A stretch of DNA of 64,000 nt from Virgibacillus sp. NKC19-3 (GTDB lineage: Bacteria > Bacillota > Bacilli > Bacillales > Amphibacillaceae): assembly GCF_019837165.1 (NCBI RefSeq), contig NZ_JAGYHC010000001.1, positions 2,418,001 to 2,482,000 of the forward strand, read 5' to 3'. This document shows positions 40,346-49,565 of this stretch, piece after piece (position 1 is the first letter of the stretch; every line of letters starts with the position of its first letter). The notes beneath the pieces were generated by a model, which saw only the letters and a list, made by a program, of their open reading frames with translations, did not search any database and was not told the DNA's origin. The translations under genes and the position numbers were made by a program.

Positions 40346-41221
40346 CTAGTTAATTCCTTTCTTCATTTCCAATGCTTTTATACAGTTATAGACAAATGAT
40401 GTATATGGAAGTTCTTTATCTGTATTCTTTCGTAAATAACCGGATATGGCCTCTATTTCCGTCATCTGGCTTTCCCTTATATCTTTCAGCATGGAAGATA
40501 TATTTTTCCCTGTGCTGAACGTTATCTTTTCGACTCGATCCCACTGCTCTGAATAATTTAACCCCAATACCAACGCTGCTTCTTTACATAATTCATTGGC
40601 AAGTTTACGTATATAGGGATTACGTAATACATCTTCATTTAAACAACCGAATAAAGCTGTTAAAGGGTTGATAACAGCGTTAATTATCAATTTTTCAGCT
40701 AGAAGTTGCGACCAATCCTCAGCGATTTCTACGGGGAAACCATTCTGGTTTAATTGGCTTGCAAGCTCATACAGATTTAGACCACAATTAGAAAAAGATG
40801 CCAATTTAACTTTACCTTCTCCAGTGTGCTCAACAGTTGTATCACTCAGCCTGCGTGCTCCGTGCTCAATAACTCCAAGAAAAACGGGTTGCGTCCTGTT
40901 TTTAATACTATCTATGTGCCCCATCCCATTTTGCAGAAAGATTAAAGGAATACGTGCATTCACAGTAGGTATCAATGAAATAACACCAGAAACATGTGGT
41001 TGTTTAACACAAATAATTAGACAGTCTTCGCTTTTCATTTCTTCTATAAGCATTGATTTCACTGGAAAGGATTTATGGTAATGGGAGAAAAACAATCCAT
41101 TTTTATTTATTTTTTCTTTTTGTTCCTTACGTCGGACATAAATAGTTATATGATGGACCGAACTCAACCATCCACTTATAAATAAACCAATGGACCCTCC
41201 ACCGATAACACCGATTTTCAT
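40346..41221 (-). CDS. panE: 2-dehydropantoate 2-reductase (ketopantoate reductase)
   Basis: PanE reduces ketopantoate to pantoate with NADPH for coenzyme A synthesis. The Rossmann loop GVIGGGSIGLFISGWL is at 4-19; the ketopantoate-reductase signatures QNGMGHID (about 97) and the catalytic Lys region AEKLIINAVINPLTALF (about 172-188) are present. 291 residues. It corresponds by position to B. subtilis ylbQ (panE). Coenzyme A pathway gene coaD is 7 kb away in the same window. Confidence 0.87.
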   Translation of the reverse strand: MKIGVIGGGSIGLFISGWLSSVHHITIYVRRKEQKEKINKNGLFFSHYHKSFPVKSMLIEEMKSEDCLIICVKQPHVSGVISLIPTVNARIPLIFLQNGMGHIDSIKNRTQPVFLGVIEHGARRLSDTTVEHTGEGKVKLASFSNCGLNLYELASQLNQNGFPVEIAEDWSQLLAEKLIINAVINPLTALFGCLNEDVLRNPYIRKLANELCKEAALVLGLNYSEQWDRVEKITFSTGKNISSMLKDIRESQMTEIEAISGYLRKNTDKELPYTSFVYNCIKALEMKKGIN

Positions 41222-41386
41222 TGTTCATTGTACCCCTCTCTTTTTTCTCTGGGTTATATTGTATCAAACAGATTCCCTTTTGGCTTTTCTTTTTATAAAT
41301 ATTAGCTCTTTTATTTCATTCTGCTTTTATTTATAATATAATAAGTGTTAGAGATAATTCTGACATCAAAAGGGGGAAGCGTTACC

Positions 41387-41869
41387 ATGCCAAATGTAAA
41401 TATTGAAAAGCTTTTAATAAATTATAAAACATTGGAAGAATTTAAGCATTTTAAGGAATACGGAAATCAAGAATTATCCATGGTAGAAGACTTGCAAAAT
41501 AATATCGTGGAAAATGACAGTGAATCTCCATTTTACGGAATTTACTATGGTAATAATCTTGTAGCTAGAATGAGTTTATATAGGGTTAAGGCCAAATATG
41601 ATGCTTATTTCGAGCCGCCTCAAGACTACTTAACATTGTGGAAGTTAGAGGTTTTACCTAGTTATCAAGGTAAGGGATACGGGAAAGCATTGGTTGATTT
41701 TGCGAAAGACCATAAACTACCTATTAAAACAAACCCTCGTATTAACTCTCATGGTTTCTGGGAGAAAATGGGCTTTCAAAAAGCACATTATGATATGGAA
41801 AGAGACCTAGGAGAAAACCCGTTAATTTGGCTTCCGGAAGGCGTTCAAGAACAAGAAACTACCAATTAA
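41387..41869 (+). CDS. ylbP: GNAT-family N-acetyltransferase YlbP
   Basis: A putative acetyltransferase with an acetyl-CoA binding segment WKLEVLPSYQGKGYGKALVDFA (about 85-106, with the Q/RxxGxG/A-type loop QGKGYG). 160 residues from the ATG at 41387 (MPNVNIEKLL), equal to B. subtilis YlbP; the open frame begins earlier, but AAGGGGG lies just upstream of this ATG. The substrate is unknown. It is one of the few plus-strand genes and diverges from panE. Confidence 0.85.
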   Translation: MPNVNIEKLLINYKTLEEFKHFKEYGNQELSMVEDLQNNIVENDSESPFYGIYYGNNLVARMSLYRVKAKYDAYFEPPQDYLTLWKLEVLPSYQGKGYGKALVDFAKDHKLPIKTNPRINSHGFWEKMGFQKAHYDMERDLGENPLIWLPEGVQEQETTN

Positions 41870-41897
41870 AAACGAAAAATGAATGGTAAAAATTAAA

Positions 41898-41970
41898 GCT
41901 TTTGCCAGCCGGCAAAAGCCTTCGTTCCACTGCTGCAAATAAGGAAGTTTTTGACTACTTTCTTATTTGC
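41898..41970 (-). terminator. Two hairpins between convergent ylbP and gerR
   Basis: A 9-bp stem GCTTTTGCC/GGCAAAAGC (41898-41919) and a 14-position stem GCAAATAAGGAAGT/ACTTTCTTATTTGC (41935-41970; one mismatch) fill the gap. On the minus strand the first is followed by TTTAATTTTT. They probably end gerR and perhaps ylbP transcripts. Confidence 0.55.
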
Positions 41971-41977
41971 AAAACTT

Positions 41978-42460
41978 TCATTCTTTATGGTTCTTCTTCA
42001 CCCATCCCCATAATTTTCCTATCTCCCCCCAAGCACTATCATAACGCAGAAGTTGCTGTTTTAGCTGTTCGTTCTCCTCTTTTAATTGATTTATTATTTT
42101 TCCTTGCTCTTGTTGGATTATGTTATTTTCATCCGGGTAATTTGATTTTATTTTTTCCAATAATCCAATAGCTGTTTCTATCGTATCTCTTTCTTGTGTG
42201 TTTGATTCTGTGAAACTCCAGATATCTTTCCTACCATTTTGTTTTCTTTCTTCTTTCGCTAGTTGAACACGGTCCTGATAATGTTTGCGAATAGTTGCAT
42301 TCCATCTGAATCCACATGCAGCTGATGTACGTGATAGTTGTTCTGCCACTTCTTTAAACGCTTCCAGCTGCGTTTTACCATCCCGGATATAGCGCAATAC
42401 AGTTTCAGCTAAAATAATATCCTCATCTTTTGTCCAAGCATCCTGACGGGTTGCGTTCAT
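41978..42460 (-). CDS. gerR: RsfA/GerR-family sporulation transcription regulator (YlbO)
   Basis: The N-terminal Myb/SANT-like DNA-binding domain reads [17 protein letters not shown] then [12 protein letters not shown] (residues about 9-60). A coiled coil follows (about 115-150: [20 protein letters not shown]). In B. subtilis the gene in this place is ylbO/gerR, a sigma-E-dependent mother-cell regulator; RsfA is its forespore relative. I start at the ATG at 42460 (MNATRQDAW) with AAGGAGG upstream. 160 residues, a little shorter than my recollection of B. subtilis GerR. Confidence 0.78.
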   Translation of the reverse strand: MNATRQDAWTKDEDIILAETVLRYIRDGKTQLEAFKEVAEQLSRTSAACGFRWNATIRKHYQDRVQLAKEERKQNGRKDIWSFTESNTQERDTIETAIGLLEKIKSNYPDENNIIQQEQGKIINQLKEENEQLKQQLLRYDSAWGEIGKLWGWVKKNHKE

Positions 42461-42588
42461 ATCATCCCTCCTTATATGTTTGCTATCAATTGTATGCAAA
42501 AAATAGGAGTGATAGAATAAAATCTTTATGCTTTTCAATCGAAAATTACTCAGACCACCTTTTTATTTTCAGCACGAAGACTTAGGGA

Positions 42589-43031
42589 CGCCCGGTTAGC
42601 AACATGCGAACTGCGCGCAGCGCTGCTGGTGGTTCAGGTGTGCTCAGTAAAGTGGCGATCTTAGTTGAACTTCCCACCAGCAGGTGAGATTAGATGAACT
42701 TGACTTATCGCCAGTATTCTTGATGAATCAAAGTGAACCTTATACTTGGAAAGCGAAAAAGAAACATCCACCCCCTGCATCAGGGGATAGTGCGTTGGCC
42801 GGCAAAGCCGCTCTTAGTCGGCCTCCCTTTACTAAGTGAGCCGATGCTCGCTTACACTTCAAGGGTATAAATTGAAACTAAGCCTCTGCGAAACCAATCA
42901 GTAAGTCTTCTTTATGATAATGAGGAAGTGTGAAGTTTGGGACTGCGCTAAAAGCTCGTCCCACCGAAAGACCTGGGACTGCGCTGATGCTCGTCCCACC
43001 GAAAGACCTGCTAGTTGCTGGCGCTGGAGTC
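42589..43031 (+). repeat. Dispersed repeat element B, long copy
   Basis: Starts CGCCCGGTTAGCAACATGCG and ends CTAGTTGCTGGCGCTGGAG, the same ends as the 126-bp copy at 18183-18308, with shared internal TTGACTTATCG (42700-42710) and GTGTGAAGTTTG. It contains about 320 bp more, including an inverted pair CTGCTGGTGG/CCCACCAGCAG, hairpin CCCCCTGCATCAGGGG and a tandem repeat. It fills most of the 680-bp gap between rpmF and gerR. No ORF here looks real. Confidence 0.65.
42939..43009 (+). repeat. Two tandem 35-36 bp units with internal hairpins
   Basis: Two adjacent units (42939-42974 and 42975-43009) each run from GGGACTGCGCT to GCTCGTCCCACCGAAAGACCT. In each, GGGAC and GTCCC can pair. They lie in the long copy of element B. 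Two copies only, without spacers, so not a CRISPR array. Confidence 0.8.
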
Positions 43032-43093
43032 AAATGTGGCTACTTTCGGTAATGAACTTATACACAAAGCAAGTAATAACTTCCTATGTAATT

Positions 43094-43121
43094 AAAAAAC
43101 AGATCACCTCGTAGTGACCTG
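43094..43121 (-). terminator. Intrinsic terminator downstream of rpmF
   Basis: An 8-bp stem CAGGTCAC/GTGATCTG (43121-43114 with 43107-43100, one G-U) and six-base loop are followed by TTTTTTAAT on the minus strand, 20 bp after the rpmF stop. Confidence 0.88.
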
Positions 43122-43140
43122 TCCCTAAAATATAAATCCA

Positions 43141-43314
43141 TTAGCTACTTACAACTTCCTTACCGTCATAATGTCCGCATGATTTGCAAACATGATGTGG
43201 CTTTGTTAATTCACCACAGTTGGAACACTCTACCATACCAGGTACGTGTAATTTTTTATGTGTACGGCGTTGGTTTTTCACTTTTTTAGAAGTTCTTCTT
43301 TTTGGTACTGCCAT
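43141..43314 (-). CDS. rpmF: Ribosomal protein bL32
   Basis: A 57-residue protein too short for usual ORF cut-offs. It starts [19 protein letters not shown], the conserved L32 N-terminus, and has two CxxC zinc pairs (CSNC at about 30-33 and CKSC at about 43-46), so it is the zinc-binding form. AGGAGGTG lies 6 nt upstream. It follows ylbN (yceD-like), the usual bacterial pair, and has its own terminator. Confidence 0.96.
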   Translation of the reverse strand: MAVPKRRTSKKVKNQRRTHKKLHVPGMVECSNCGELTKPHHVCKSCGHYDGKEVVSS

Positions 43315-43359
43315 GACTTACACCTCCTTTTATATTGCGAAAGCTTAACATTCAAATCT

Positions 43360-43887
43360 TCACTCTTGCTTTGTATCATCATCTGTAAGCAAAGATTCCA
43401 GCTTTTTCAAACGTGGATCGACCTTCTTTTCATCAGATTCCTGTGAAACAAATTCCCATCCTTCGCCTTTAACAGGAGCTGTTTCCTGGTCAACTTTTGA
43501 AAATACTCGAAATGGAACTTCCAACAAAATATTTTCTTTAATATATGGGGTTAAATCAAGTATTTCTCCATCTACCGGATGAATTTCATTTTCCTCTTCT
43601 TCCTCCCCATAATATGGTGACGTTGAAAATACCTCAACCACTTTTATCTCAAAGGGATAGGGAACATCCACCAATGTACGAGCACAAGGTAAAATCATTT
43701 CTCCTACAATTGTAAAAGTGAAAATGATCTGCTCACCCTGATAGATATAGTTACCATAAACCCGAACAGGCTTTATTTCACGTATATCATTTTTCATTGT
43801 TTCCAGTTCAGAAACATCCACCTCATCATCGAAGGGATACGGTTCATCATTAGCATTTTTTCTAATTTGACCTAAAATAAATTTCAT
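43360..43887 (-). CDS. ylbN: YceD/DUF177 family protein YlbN
   Basis: A DUF177 protein of 175 residues from the ATG at 43887 (MKFILGQIRKNAN). The family signature is the cysteine region EMILPCARTLVDVPYPFEI (about 65-83), followed by acidic segments and VDPRLKKLESLLTDD near the end. Homologues are linked to rpmF throughout bacteria and implicated in 23S rRNA accumulation. The gene diverges from tmcAL. Confidence 0.88.
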   Translation of the reverse strand: MKFILGQIRKNANDEPYPFDDEVDVSELETMKNDIREIKPVRVYGNYIYQGEQIIFTFTIVGEMILPCARTLVDVPYPFEIKVVEVFSTSPYYGEEEEENEIHPVDGEILDLTPYIKENILLEVPFRVFSKVDQETAPVKGEGWEFVSQESDEKKVDPRLKKLESLLTDDDTKQE

Positions 43888-44083
43888 TACGATCACCTCA
43901 AGGCAACATGAATTATTCTAAAAGAAAAGGAGCGTTTTGTCAACATTTTTCTTTCTTCAGATATACGGATAGCTTTCCCATTCTAGATGACAGTAACCTC
44001 TTTTTTTTTTTGATGTAATCGTGCATATAATGGGTTTTTTTGATACAATAATGACCATCTTTACCTAATAGGAGATGGAACCC

Positions 44084-45295
44084 ATGAAGGCTTGTGGTCT
44101 AATTGTTGAATACAACCCATTACATAATGGACATCTATACCATATGAAGGATGCAAAAGAAACTTCCGGAGCTGATTGCATCATTGCTGTTATGAGTGGT
44201 TCTTTTTTGCAAAGAGGAGAGCCTGCCATTATCGATAAGTTTTATCGTGCGCGTGCTGCACTTCAATCAGGCGTAGACATCGTTTTGGAATTGCCGTACC
44301 CTTATGCCGTTCAAAGCAGTGACAACTTTGCAGCGGGAGCTGTTCATACATTGCACCAAATAGGAGTTTCCAGTATTAACTTTGGCAGTGAATCCGGCAA
44401 TATTTCTCATTTTATAACAAGTTATAAAACCTTTAAAGAAAAAGAAACTATTTTTAAACAAAAACTGAAATCTCAGCTGGACCAAGGTGTATCCTTTCCG
44501 GAAGCAAGTAGATCCGCCTATCAGCAAATTGGTTTAACAAGTGGTACGATGGATTTGGCAAAGCCAAACAATATACTCGGGTTCAGCTATGTTAAAACAA
44601 TCCTGGAAAACAACCTGCCAATTCAGCCATTAACCACACAACGCACAAACAGTGGCTACCATGATCAAACGATTACTAACTCTATTGCAAGTGCCACAAG
44701 TATTCGGAAGACATTATTTGAAAATGGGATTATAACATCGAAAGTTGCTAAAACGATTCCCTCGGTAACATATCGACAACTTGAACAATATAAAAGTGAA
44801 GCTACTTCATGGCATACATGGGAAAAATATTTTCCACTGATTCATTACCGGGTGATGACGATGACACCAAAAGACCTTGCCGCAATCAGCGGGGTAGATG
44901 AAGGACTGGAATATCGAATTAAAAAAACAGCTAAACATGCCACATCTTTTACAACATGGATGGAAGCAATTAAAACAAAAAGATATACATGGACAAGGCT
45001 GCAGCGTATGTTTGTCCATATTTTAACAAATACCACCAAAAACGAAATGAAGGATATGCTGGAATCCCCTTGTGTCCCGTACATACGGTTACTTGGGTTA
45101 AATCAAACTGGAAGATCCTATATAAATCAGATGAGGAAAAAAGTGGACGTCCCCATTATCGATAAATTAAGTCGAAATACCCATGTCATGTTAACTAACG
45201 AAGAAAAGGTCAGCGATGCTTATTACAGCATCCTACCACCAAGACAAAAAAATCAACTTCGCAAACAGGAAATAGAGCCACCAATACGAATATAA
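44084..45295 (+). CDS. tmcAL: tRNA(Met) cytidine acetate ligase TmcAL
   Basis: TmcAL (YlbM) makes N4-acetylcytidine at the wobble position of elongator tRNA-Met from acetate and ATP. The nucleotidyltransferase-like motif VEYNPLHNGHLYHM (about 8-21, HxGH type) and SGSFLQRGEPAIIDK (about 38-52) are intact; GSESGNISHF is also conserved. I start at the ATG at 44084 (MKACGLIVEYNP) with AGGAG nine bases upstream; the ATG three codons earlier touches that site. 403 residues. Confidence 0.92.
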   Translation: MKACGLIVEYNPLHNGHLYHMKDAKETSGADCIIAVMSGSFLQRGEPAIIDKFYRARAALQSGVDIVLELPYPYAVQSSDNFAAGAVHTLHQIGVSSINFGSESGNISHFITSYKTFKEKETIFKQKLKSQLDQGVSFPEASRSAYQQIGLTSGTMDLAKPNNILGFSYVKTILENNLPIQPLTTQRTNSGYHDQTITNSIASATSIRKTLFENGIITSKVAKTIPSVTYRQLEQYKSEATSWHTWEKYFPLIHYRVMTMTPKDLAAISGVDEGLEYRIKKTAKHATSFTTWMEAIKTKRYTWTRLQRMFVHILTNTTKNEMKDMLESPCVPYIRLLGLNQTGRSYINQMRKKVDVPIIDKLSRNTHVMLTNEEKVSDAYYSILPPRQKNQLRKQEIEPPIRI

Positions 45296-45329
45296 AAACA
45301 GACCTCCTTATGTATGAAGGTCTGTTTTT
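45294..45329. terminator. Bidirectional terminator between convergent tmcAL and ylbL
   Basis: AAAAACAGACCT (45294-45305) pairs with AGGTCTGTTTTT (45318-45329), giving a stem flanked by A and T runs that works on both strands. The first bases overlap the tmcAL stop codon region. Confidence 0.9.
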
Positions 45330-45330
45330 C

Positions 45331-46356
45331 TCATTTGTTTGTGTTGATCTCTTGTAAATAAGTCAATGCATCCTGAAAAGTGTCCACAGGAACAATTTTC
45401 ATATCTGCATCAATCTCTTCAGCTGCCTCTAATGCAACTTGATAATTGGAATCTTCAGCCCCATTTTCATTTGGAGCAAAGAATATATCAACACCTTCCC
45501 GGTCAGCTGCTACAATTTTTTTGTCTATCCCACCTATTCGTAATACATTTCCATCATAATCAACCTCACCTGTACCAGCGACTTCATATCCTTTTGTTAT
45601 ATCAGTTTCCGTCAGTTGATCATATATTTCCAATGAAAACATCAATCCTGCACTTGGCCCGCCAATGCTACCACTGGAGAAGTTCACTTCTGGATCAACC
45701 GTAACGTCGCGATCTGTTACTAAGCTAATTCCAATTCCTACTTTGTTATCTGCATCACTAAATTCTTCTAATGTAACATCTTCTGTTAGCGTTTCTTCAT
45801 CGCGTACAACTTCAAGGGTGATTGTATCATTCGCTTCTTTATCTTCAACATAGTTAATTAGGTCCTCTGCCTCATGCATATCCATACCATCTATTTCAAT
45901 AATACGATCTCCTATTTGAAGTTTGCCATCCGCTGGCATTCCTTCAACAACGGACACTACATAGATACCATCATAATCAATCGTAATATCTTCATTCGCT
46001 GCTTCATAAGCAACAACTGTTGATGCTTCCTGTGAACTTTCCATCATTTGTAGTTGAGCTTGCATATATTCGTCTTCTGTAATACCCTCAGGGCGAACTT
46101 GATCAAGTGGTACAATTTCACTATGCGGCAAAATCATCGCCCAAGCATATTGAATAGGTGTCGCCTGTCCACCACTGATTGTAACAAGATGCATGTCTCC
46201 CTCGCTCCCATAGCCTCCCTCTACTTCGACAATAGGATTTAAAGCATCTGCTGTACCAGGTTTTTGAATATAGTAGTCAAGCTGATATGCAGCAAGAAAA
46301 TAAGCCACAATAACAACAACTACCAAAGAAATTATATGTTTTTTTGTAAATCTCAT
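45331..46356 (-). CDS. ylbL: PDZ-Lon type serine protease YlbL (SepM family)
   Basis: A membrane-anchored protease of 341 residues from the ATG at 46356 (MRFTKKHIISLVVVVIV). One N-terminal membrane helix (about 7-25), a PDZ domain (about 115-195: VVEGMPADGKLQIGDRIIEI) and a Lon-type S16 domain. The catalytic Ser is in GGPSAGLMF (about 235), the Lys in RIGGIDKKIVAA (about 280). Streptococcal SepM cleaves the competence pheromone; B. subtilis YlbL is implicated in checkpoint proteolysis of YneA. B. subtilis ylbK, usually between ylbJ and ylbL, is absent. Confidence 0.9.
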   Translation of the reverse strand: MRFTKKHIISLVVVVIVAYFLAAYQLDYYIQKPGTADALNPIVEVEGGYGSEGDMHLVTISGGQATPIQYAWAMILPHSEIVPLDQVRPEGITEDEYMQAQLQMMESSQEASTVVAYEAANEDITIDYDGIYVVSVVEGMPADGKLQIGDRIIEIDGMDMHEAEDLINYVEDKEANDTITLEVVRDEETLTEDVTLEEFSDADNKVGIGISLVTDRDVTVDPEVNFSSGSIGGPSAGLMFSLEIYDQLTETDITKGYEVAGTGEVDYDGNVLRIGGIDKKIVAADREGVDIFFAPNENGAEDSNYQVALEAAEEIDADMKIVPVDTFQDALTYLQEINTNK

Positions 46357-46569
46357 CAGTAAAGGGCCCCTTCCATATCCTACGATGCTCCAACATAAAT
46401 AATGCAGCTGTAAAAAAAGTGTATGGCATAAATAGGATGTGTATGTGCGTATATTTATAGGGAGTTGTACCAAAAGCACATCAAAATTTAAACTAACAAA
46501 CTAAAATTATTCTACTACTATCTACTTAAGATGTACAGAGCAAGGGGCACTTACTAGGAGGCTTTACTA

Positions 46570-47789
46570 TTGAAACCAATAATGAAAACGATACTCTTAT
46601 CGGGGATTACAAGCTTTTTTGCATTTGCTTTGCTAAAGTTTCCTGATCAAGCATTAGAAGCCAGCATTCGCGGATTAAACATATGGTGGGAAAGCGTCTT
46701 TCCGTCTTTACTTCCTTTTTTCATTACTGCTGAATTATTGACAGGATTTGGTGTTGTAAAATTTATCGGCGTATTGTTTGAACCAGTCATGCGTCCGTTA
46801 TTTAATGTTCCGGGGGTGGGGAGTTTCGGATGGATGATGGGAATGTCAAGCGGTTATCCAACCGGAGCCAAAATTGCTGCAAGGCTTCGCGAAAAGAAAC
46901 AACTCTCACAGATAGAGGCAGAACGACTTGTTTCTTTTACAAATGCGTCGAGCCCGTTATTTATTTTTGGTGCGGTATCCATCGGTTTTTTTCATGATGC
47001 TAAATTGGGCGTTTTACTTGCAACATGCCACTATTTGGGCAATGCAATTGTTGGGATCTGCATGCGGTTTTACCGACATAAAGAAGACAAGCAAGTCACA
47101 CTTGCGAAAGAAAAAATAAAGTATCTGTTGTGCGGGCTTTCAAAGAAATGCATCAAACACGCTTACAAGATGAACGTTCGTTAGGCGAAATTCTCGGCGA
47201 CGCTGTTCTAAACTCCATTAAGACCTTAATTATGGTTGGTGGTTTTATTGTTCTTTTCTCTGTGATTACAAAATTACTGTTCTTAATTGGTATATCTTCT
47301 ACCATAGCTACCTGTGTTGGATATGTATTCCAACTACTCACATTACCAGTTGACGCAGCTTTACCTTTTTTATCAGGATTATTCGAGATAACGATCGGAG
47401 CACAGGGCCTGTCCCAACTAACAATAGATGCATTCCTACCAGTAGCGATTCTTATAAGTTTTATTTTAGGTTTTAACGGCTTTTCCGTTCAAGCACAAGT
47501 TGCAAGCATATTAGCTAAGACGGATATACGCTTTAGCCCATATTTTTTTGCACGGCTTTTACATGGTATTATTTCCAGCATATTGACCATTATTTTGTAT
47601 AAACCTTTGTATCTGGATAAACAAGCCTTTGAAATGGATGATATCCCTGTTTCACAGGAGGCAAGCCAAAGCTTCTGGGTCACGATCTTAGATATGGCAA
47701 AACAAATAGGACCGTTAGTCACAATTGGCTTTTTGGGGATAGCTGTATTTATCATATATAGACGAAGTTTAAAGAACGATGCTACGTAA
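46570..47789 (+). pseudogene. ylbJ: Sporulation integral membrane protein YlbJ, split by a frameshift
   Basis: YlbJ is a nucleoside-transporter-gate-fold membrane protein needed for spore maturation. The N-terminal part (TTG start at 46570, AGGAGG upstream; MKTILLSG... through YRHKEDKQ) and the C-terminal part (FKEMHQTRL... to 47789) match one protein but lie in different frames. The first frame ends at 47184; the second is open from before 47130. The junction lies in a six-A run at 47111-47116; a seventh A would give KNKVSVVRAFKEMH and one ORF of about 406 codons. Both halves keep sequence quality, which suggests a recent mutation, a sequencing error or slippage. Confidence 0.85.
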
Positions 47790-47805
47790 CATGTTACGTA
47801 GCATC
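47778..47805. terminator. Perfect 28-bp palindrome overlapping the ylbJ stop
   Basis: GATGCTACGTAAC and its exact inverse complement flank a two-base centre; the ylbJ TAA is inside the left arm. It lies between convergent ylbJ and coaD. Neither side has a clean T run, so it may be a terminator of low efficiency or another signal. Confidence 0.6.
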
Positions 47806-47816
47806 CGTTCAACCAT

Positions 47817-48870
<1,054 letters not shown>

Positions 48871-48960
48871 CAATCCACCTCTATTTACGCTACTTGCCAT
48901 TAATCCTACCATAAAAACAGCAAACTCAGGTAATAAATTGATCAAAAAGTTAGCATGGAA

Positions 48961-48990
48961 TGTATATTATTTTTTTCATTGTACATACTT
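48961..48990 (+). promoter_or_regulatory. Sigma-G/sigma-F type promoter of csfG
   Basis: TGTATA (48961-48966), a 17-bp spacer and CATACTT (48984-48990) match the forespore sigma consensus (TGAATA / CATACTA). It drives the plus strand toward the small RNA at about 48997-49143 and lies between divergently placed rsmD and the ylbG terminator. Confidence 0.75.
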
Positions 48991-48996
48991 ACCTAA

Positions 48997-49143
48997 TGAG
49001 GCAACTAATTATTAGCTTGGTTGTTTCAAAACTCGGAGAAGACTTAAACTTCCCCATAAGTTCTTCCTCCGGTTTCTCCTCTCCCTTTGCCTTTTGTTTT
49101 TATAAAAGGGTCCTGCAGAAATTATTTCTGCAGGTATTTTTTT
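48997..49143 (+). ncRNA. csfG: Forespore small RNA CsfG
   Basis: CsfG is a sporulation-specific RNA made in the forespore in endospore formers, encoded between ylbG and ylbH (rsmD) in B. subtilis; this segment has the same position and orientation. It has a forespore-type promoter, a pyrimidine-rich core (TTCTTCCTCC, TTTCTCCTCTCCC at about 49060-49085) and ends in a perfect 10-bp terminator stem (CCTGCAGAAA/TTTCTGCAGG, 49113-49135) with seven T. The start is estimated from the promoter. A short ORF overlaps it but lacks a ribosome site. Targets are unknown; the C-rich core could pair with ribosome sites. Confidence 0.75.
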
Positions 49144-49211
49144 GCCATATGCTAGGTGATAGTTGATTAAAAGGGAATCACCATAATTAGCTTTATACCA
49201 TATTTCCCATT

Positions 49212-49248
49212 AAAAAACCTTGCGAATATCTACGCAAGATTCGCAAGG
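49212..49248 (-). terminator. Intrinsic terminator downstream of ylbG
   Basis: A 10-bp stem CCTTGCGAAT/ATTCGCAAGG (49248-49239 with 49227-49218) is followed by TTTTTTA on the minus strand, directly after the ylbG stop. Confidence 0.88.
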
Positions 49249-49251
49249 CTA

Positions 49252-49527
49252 TTAAATACCCATTTTATAATCATATTGTTTCGCCTTATCCGGCTTTGTA
49301 TTTTCATAATTGGTTTGGAGAAAAGGCTTATGCGATCGGTCTACTTTAGAAATAAACGAAAGCTTCAGTAGTTTTTGCTCTATATTTTCCAGTTCCGATT
49401 GATCAACATAGATAACTGCATATTTTAATTTTTTTGATGTATAAATCAGGTTTCCATATCGCTTAATTTGCTTAATATTTTTCATATGTTGAAACCAAAC
49501 GATAATGCCTTGCCGATTCATTCTCAT
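49252..49527 (-). CDS. ylbG: DUF2129 (UPF0298) family protein YlbG
   Basis: A 91-residue protein of a family restricted to Bacilli, with the conserved blocks RQGIIVWFQHMKN, YGNLIYTSKKLKYAVIYVD and KVDRSHKPFLQTNYE. No known activity. It is 38 bp after ylbF and ends the ylbC-side operon at a terminator. The two Met codons at the start (MRMNRQG) leave the exact start uncertain by two residues. Confidence 0.88.
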   Translation of the reverse strand: MRMNRQGIIVWFQHMKNIKQIKRYGNLIYTSKKLKYAVIYVDQSELENIEQKLLKLSFISKVDRSHKPFLQTNYENTKPDKAKQYDYKMGI

Positions 49528-49565
49528 AGCACGCCCTCACTAACGTTTTATTTAGCATTCTATAT

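Noticed and set aside
42939-43009. Tandem repeats considered as a CRISPR array
   Set aside because: Only two adjacent units, no spacers between them, no cas genes in the window.
42914-43114. 66-codon plus-strand ORF between gerR and rpmF
   Set aside because: Composed of the tandem repeat and the end of element B; no ribosome site or family resemblance.
48960-49166. 68-codon plus-strand ORF overlapping csfG
   Set aside because: No ribosome site, runs through the terminator hairpin, and begins before the predicted transcription start.
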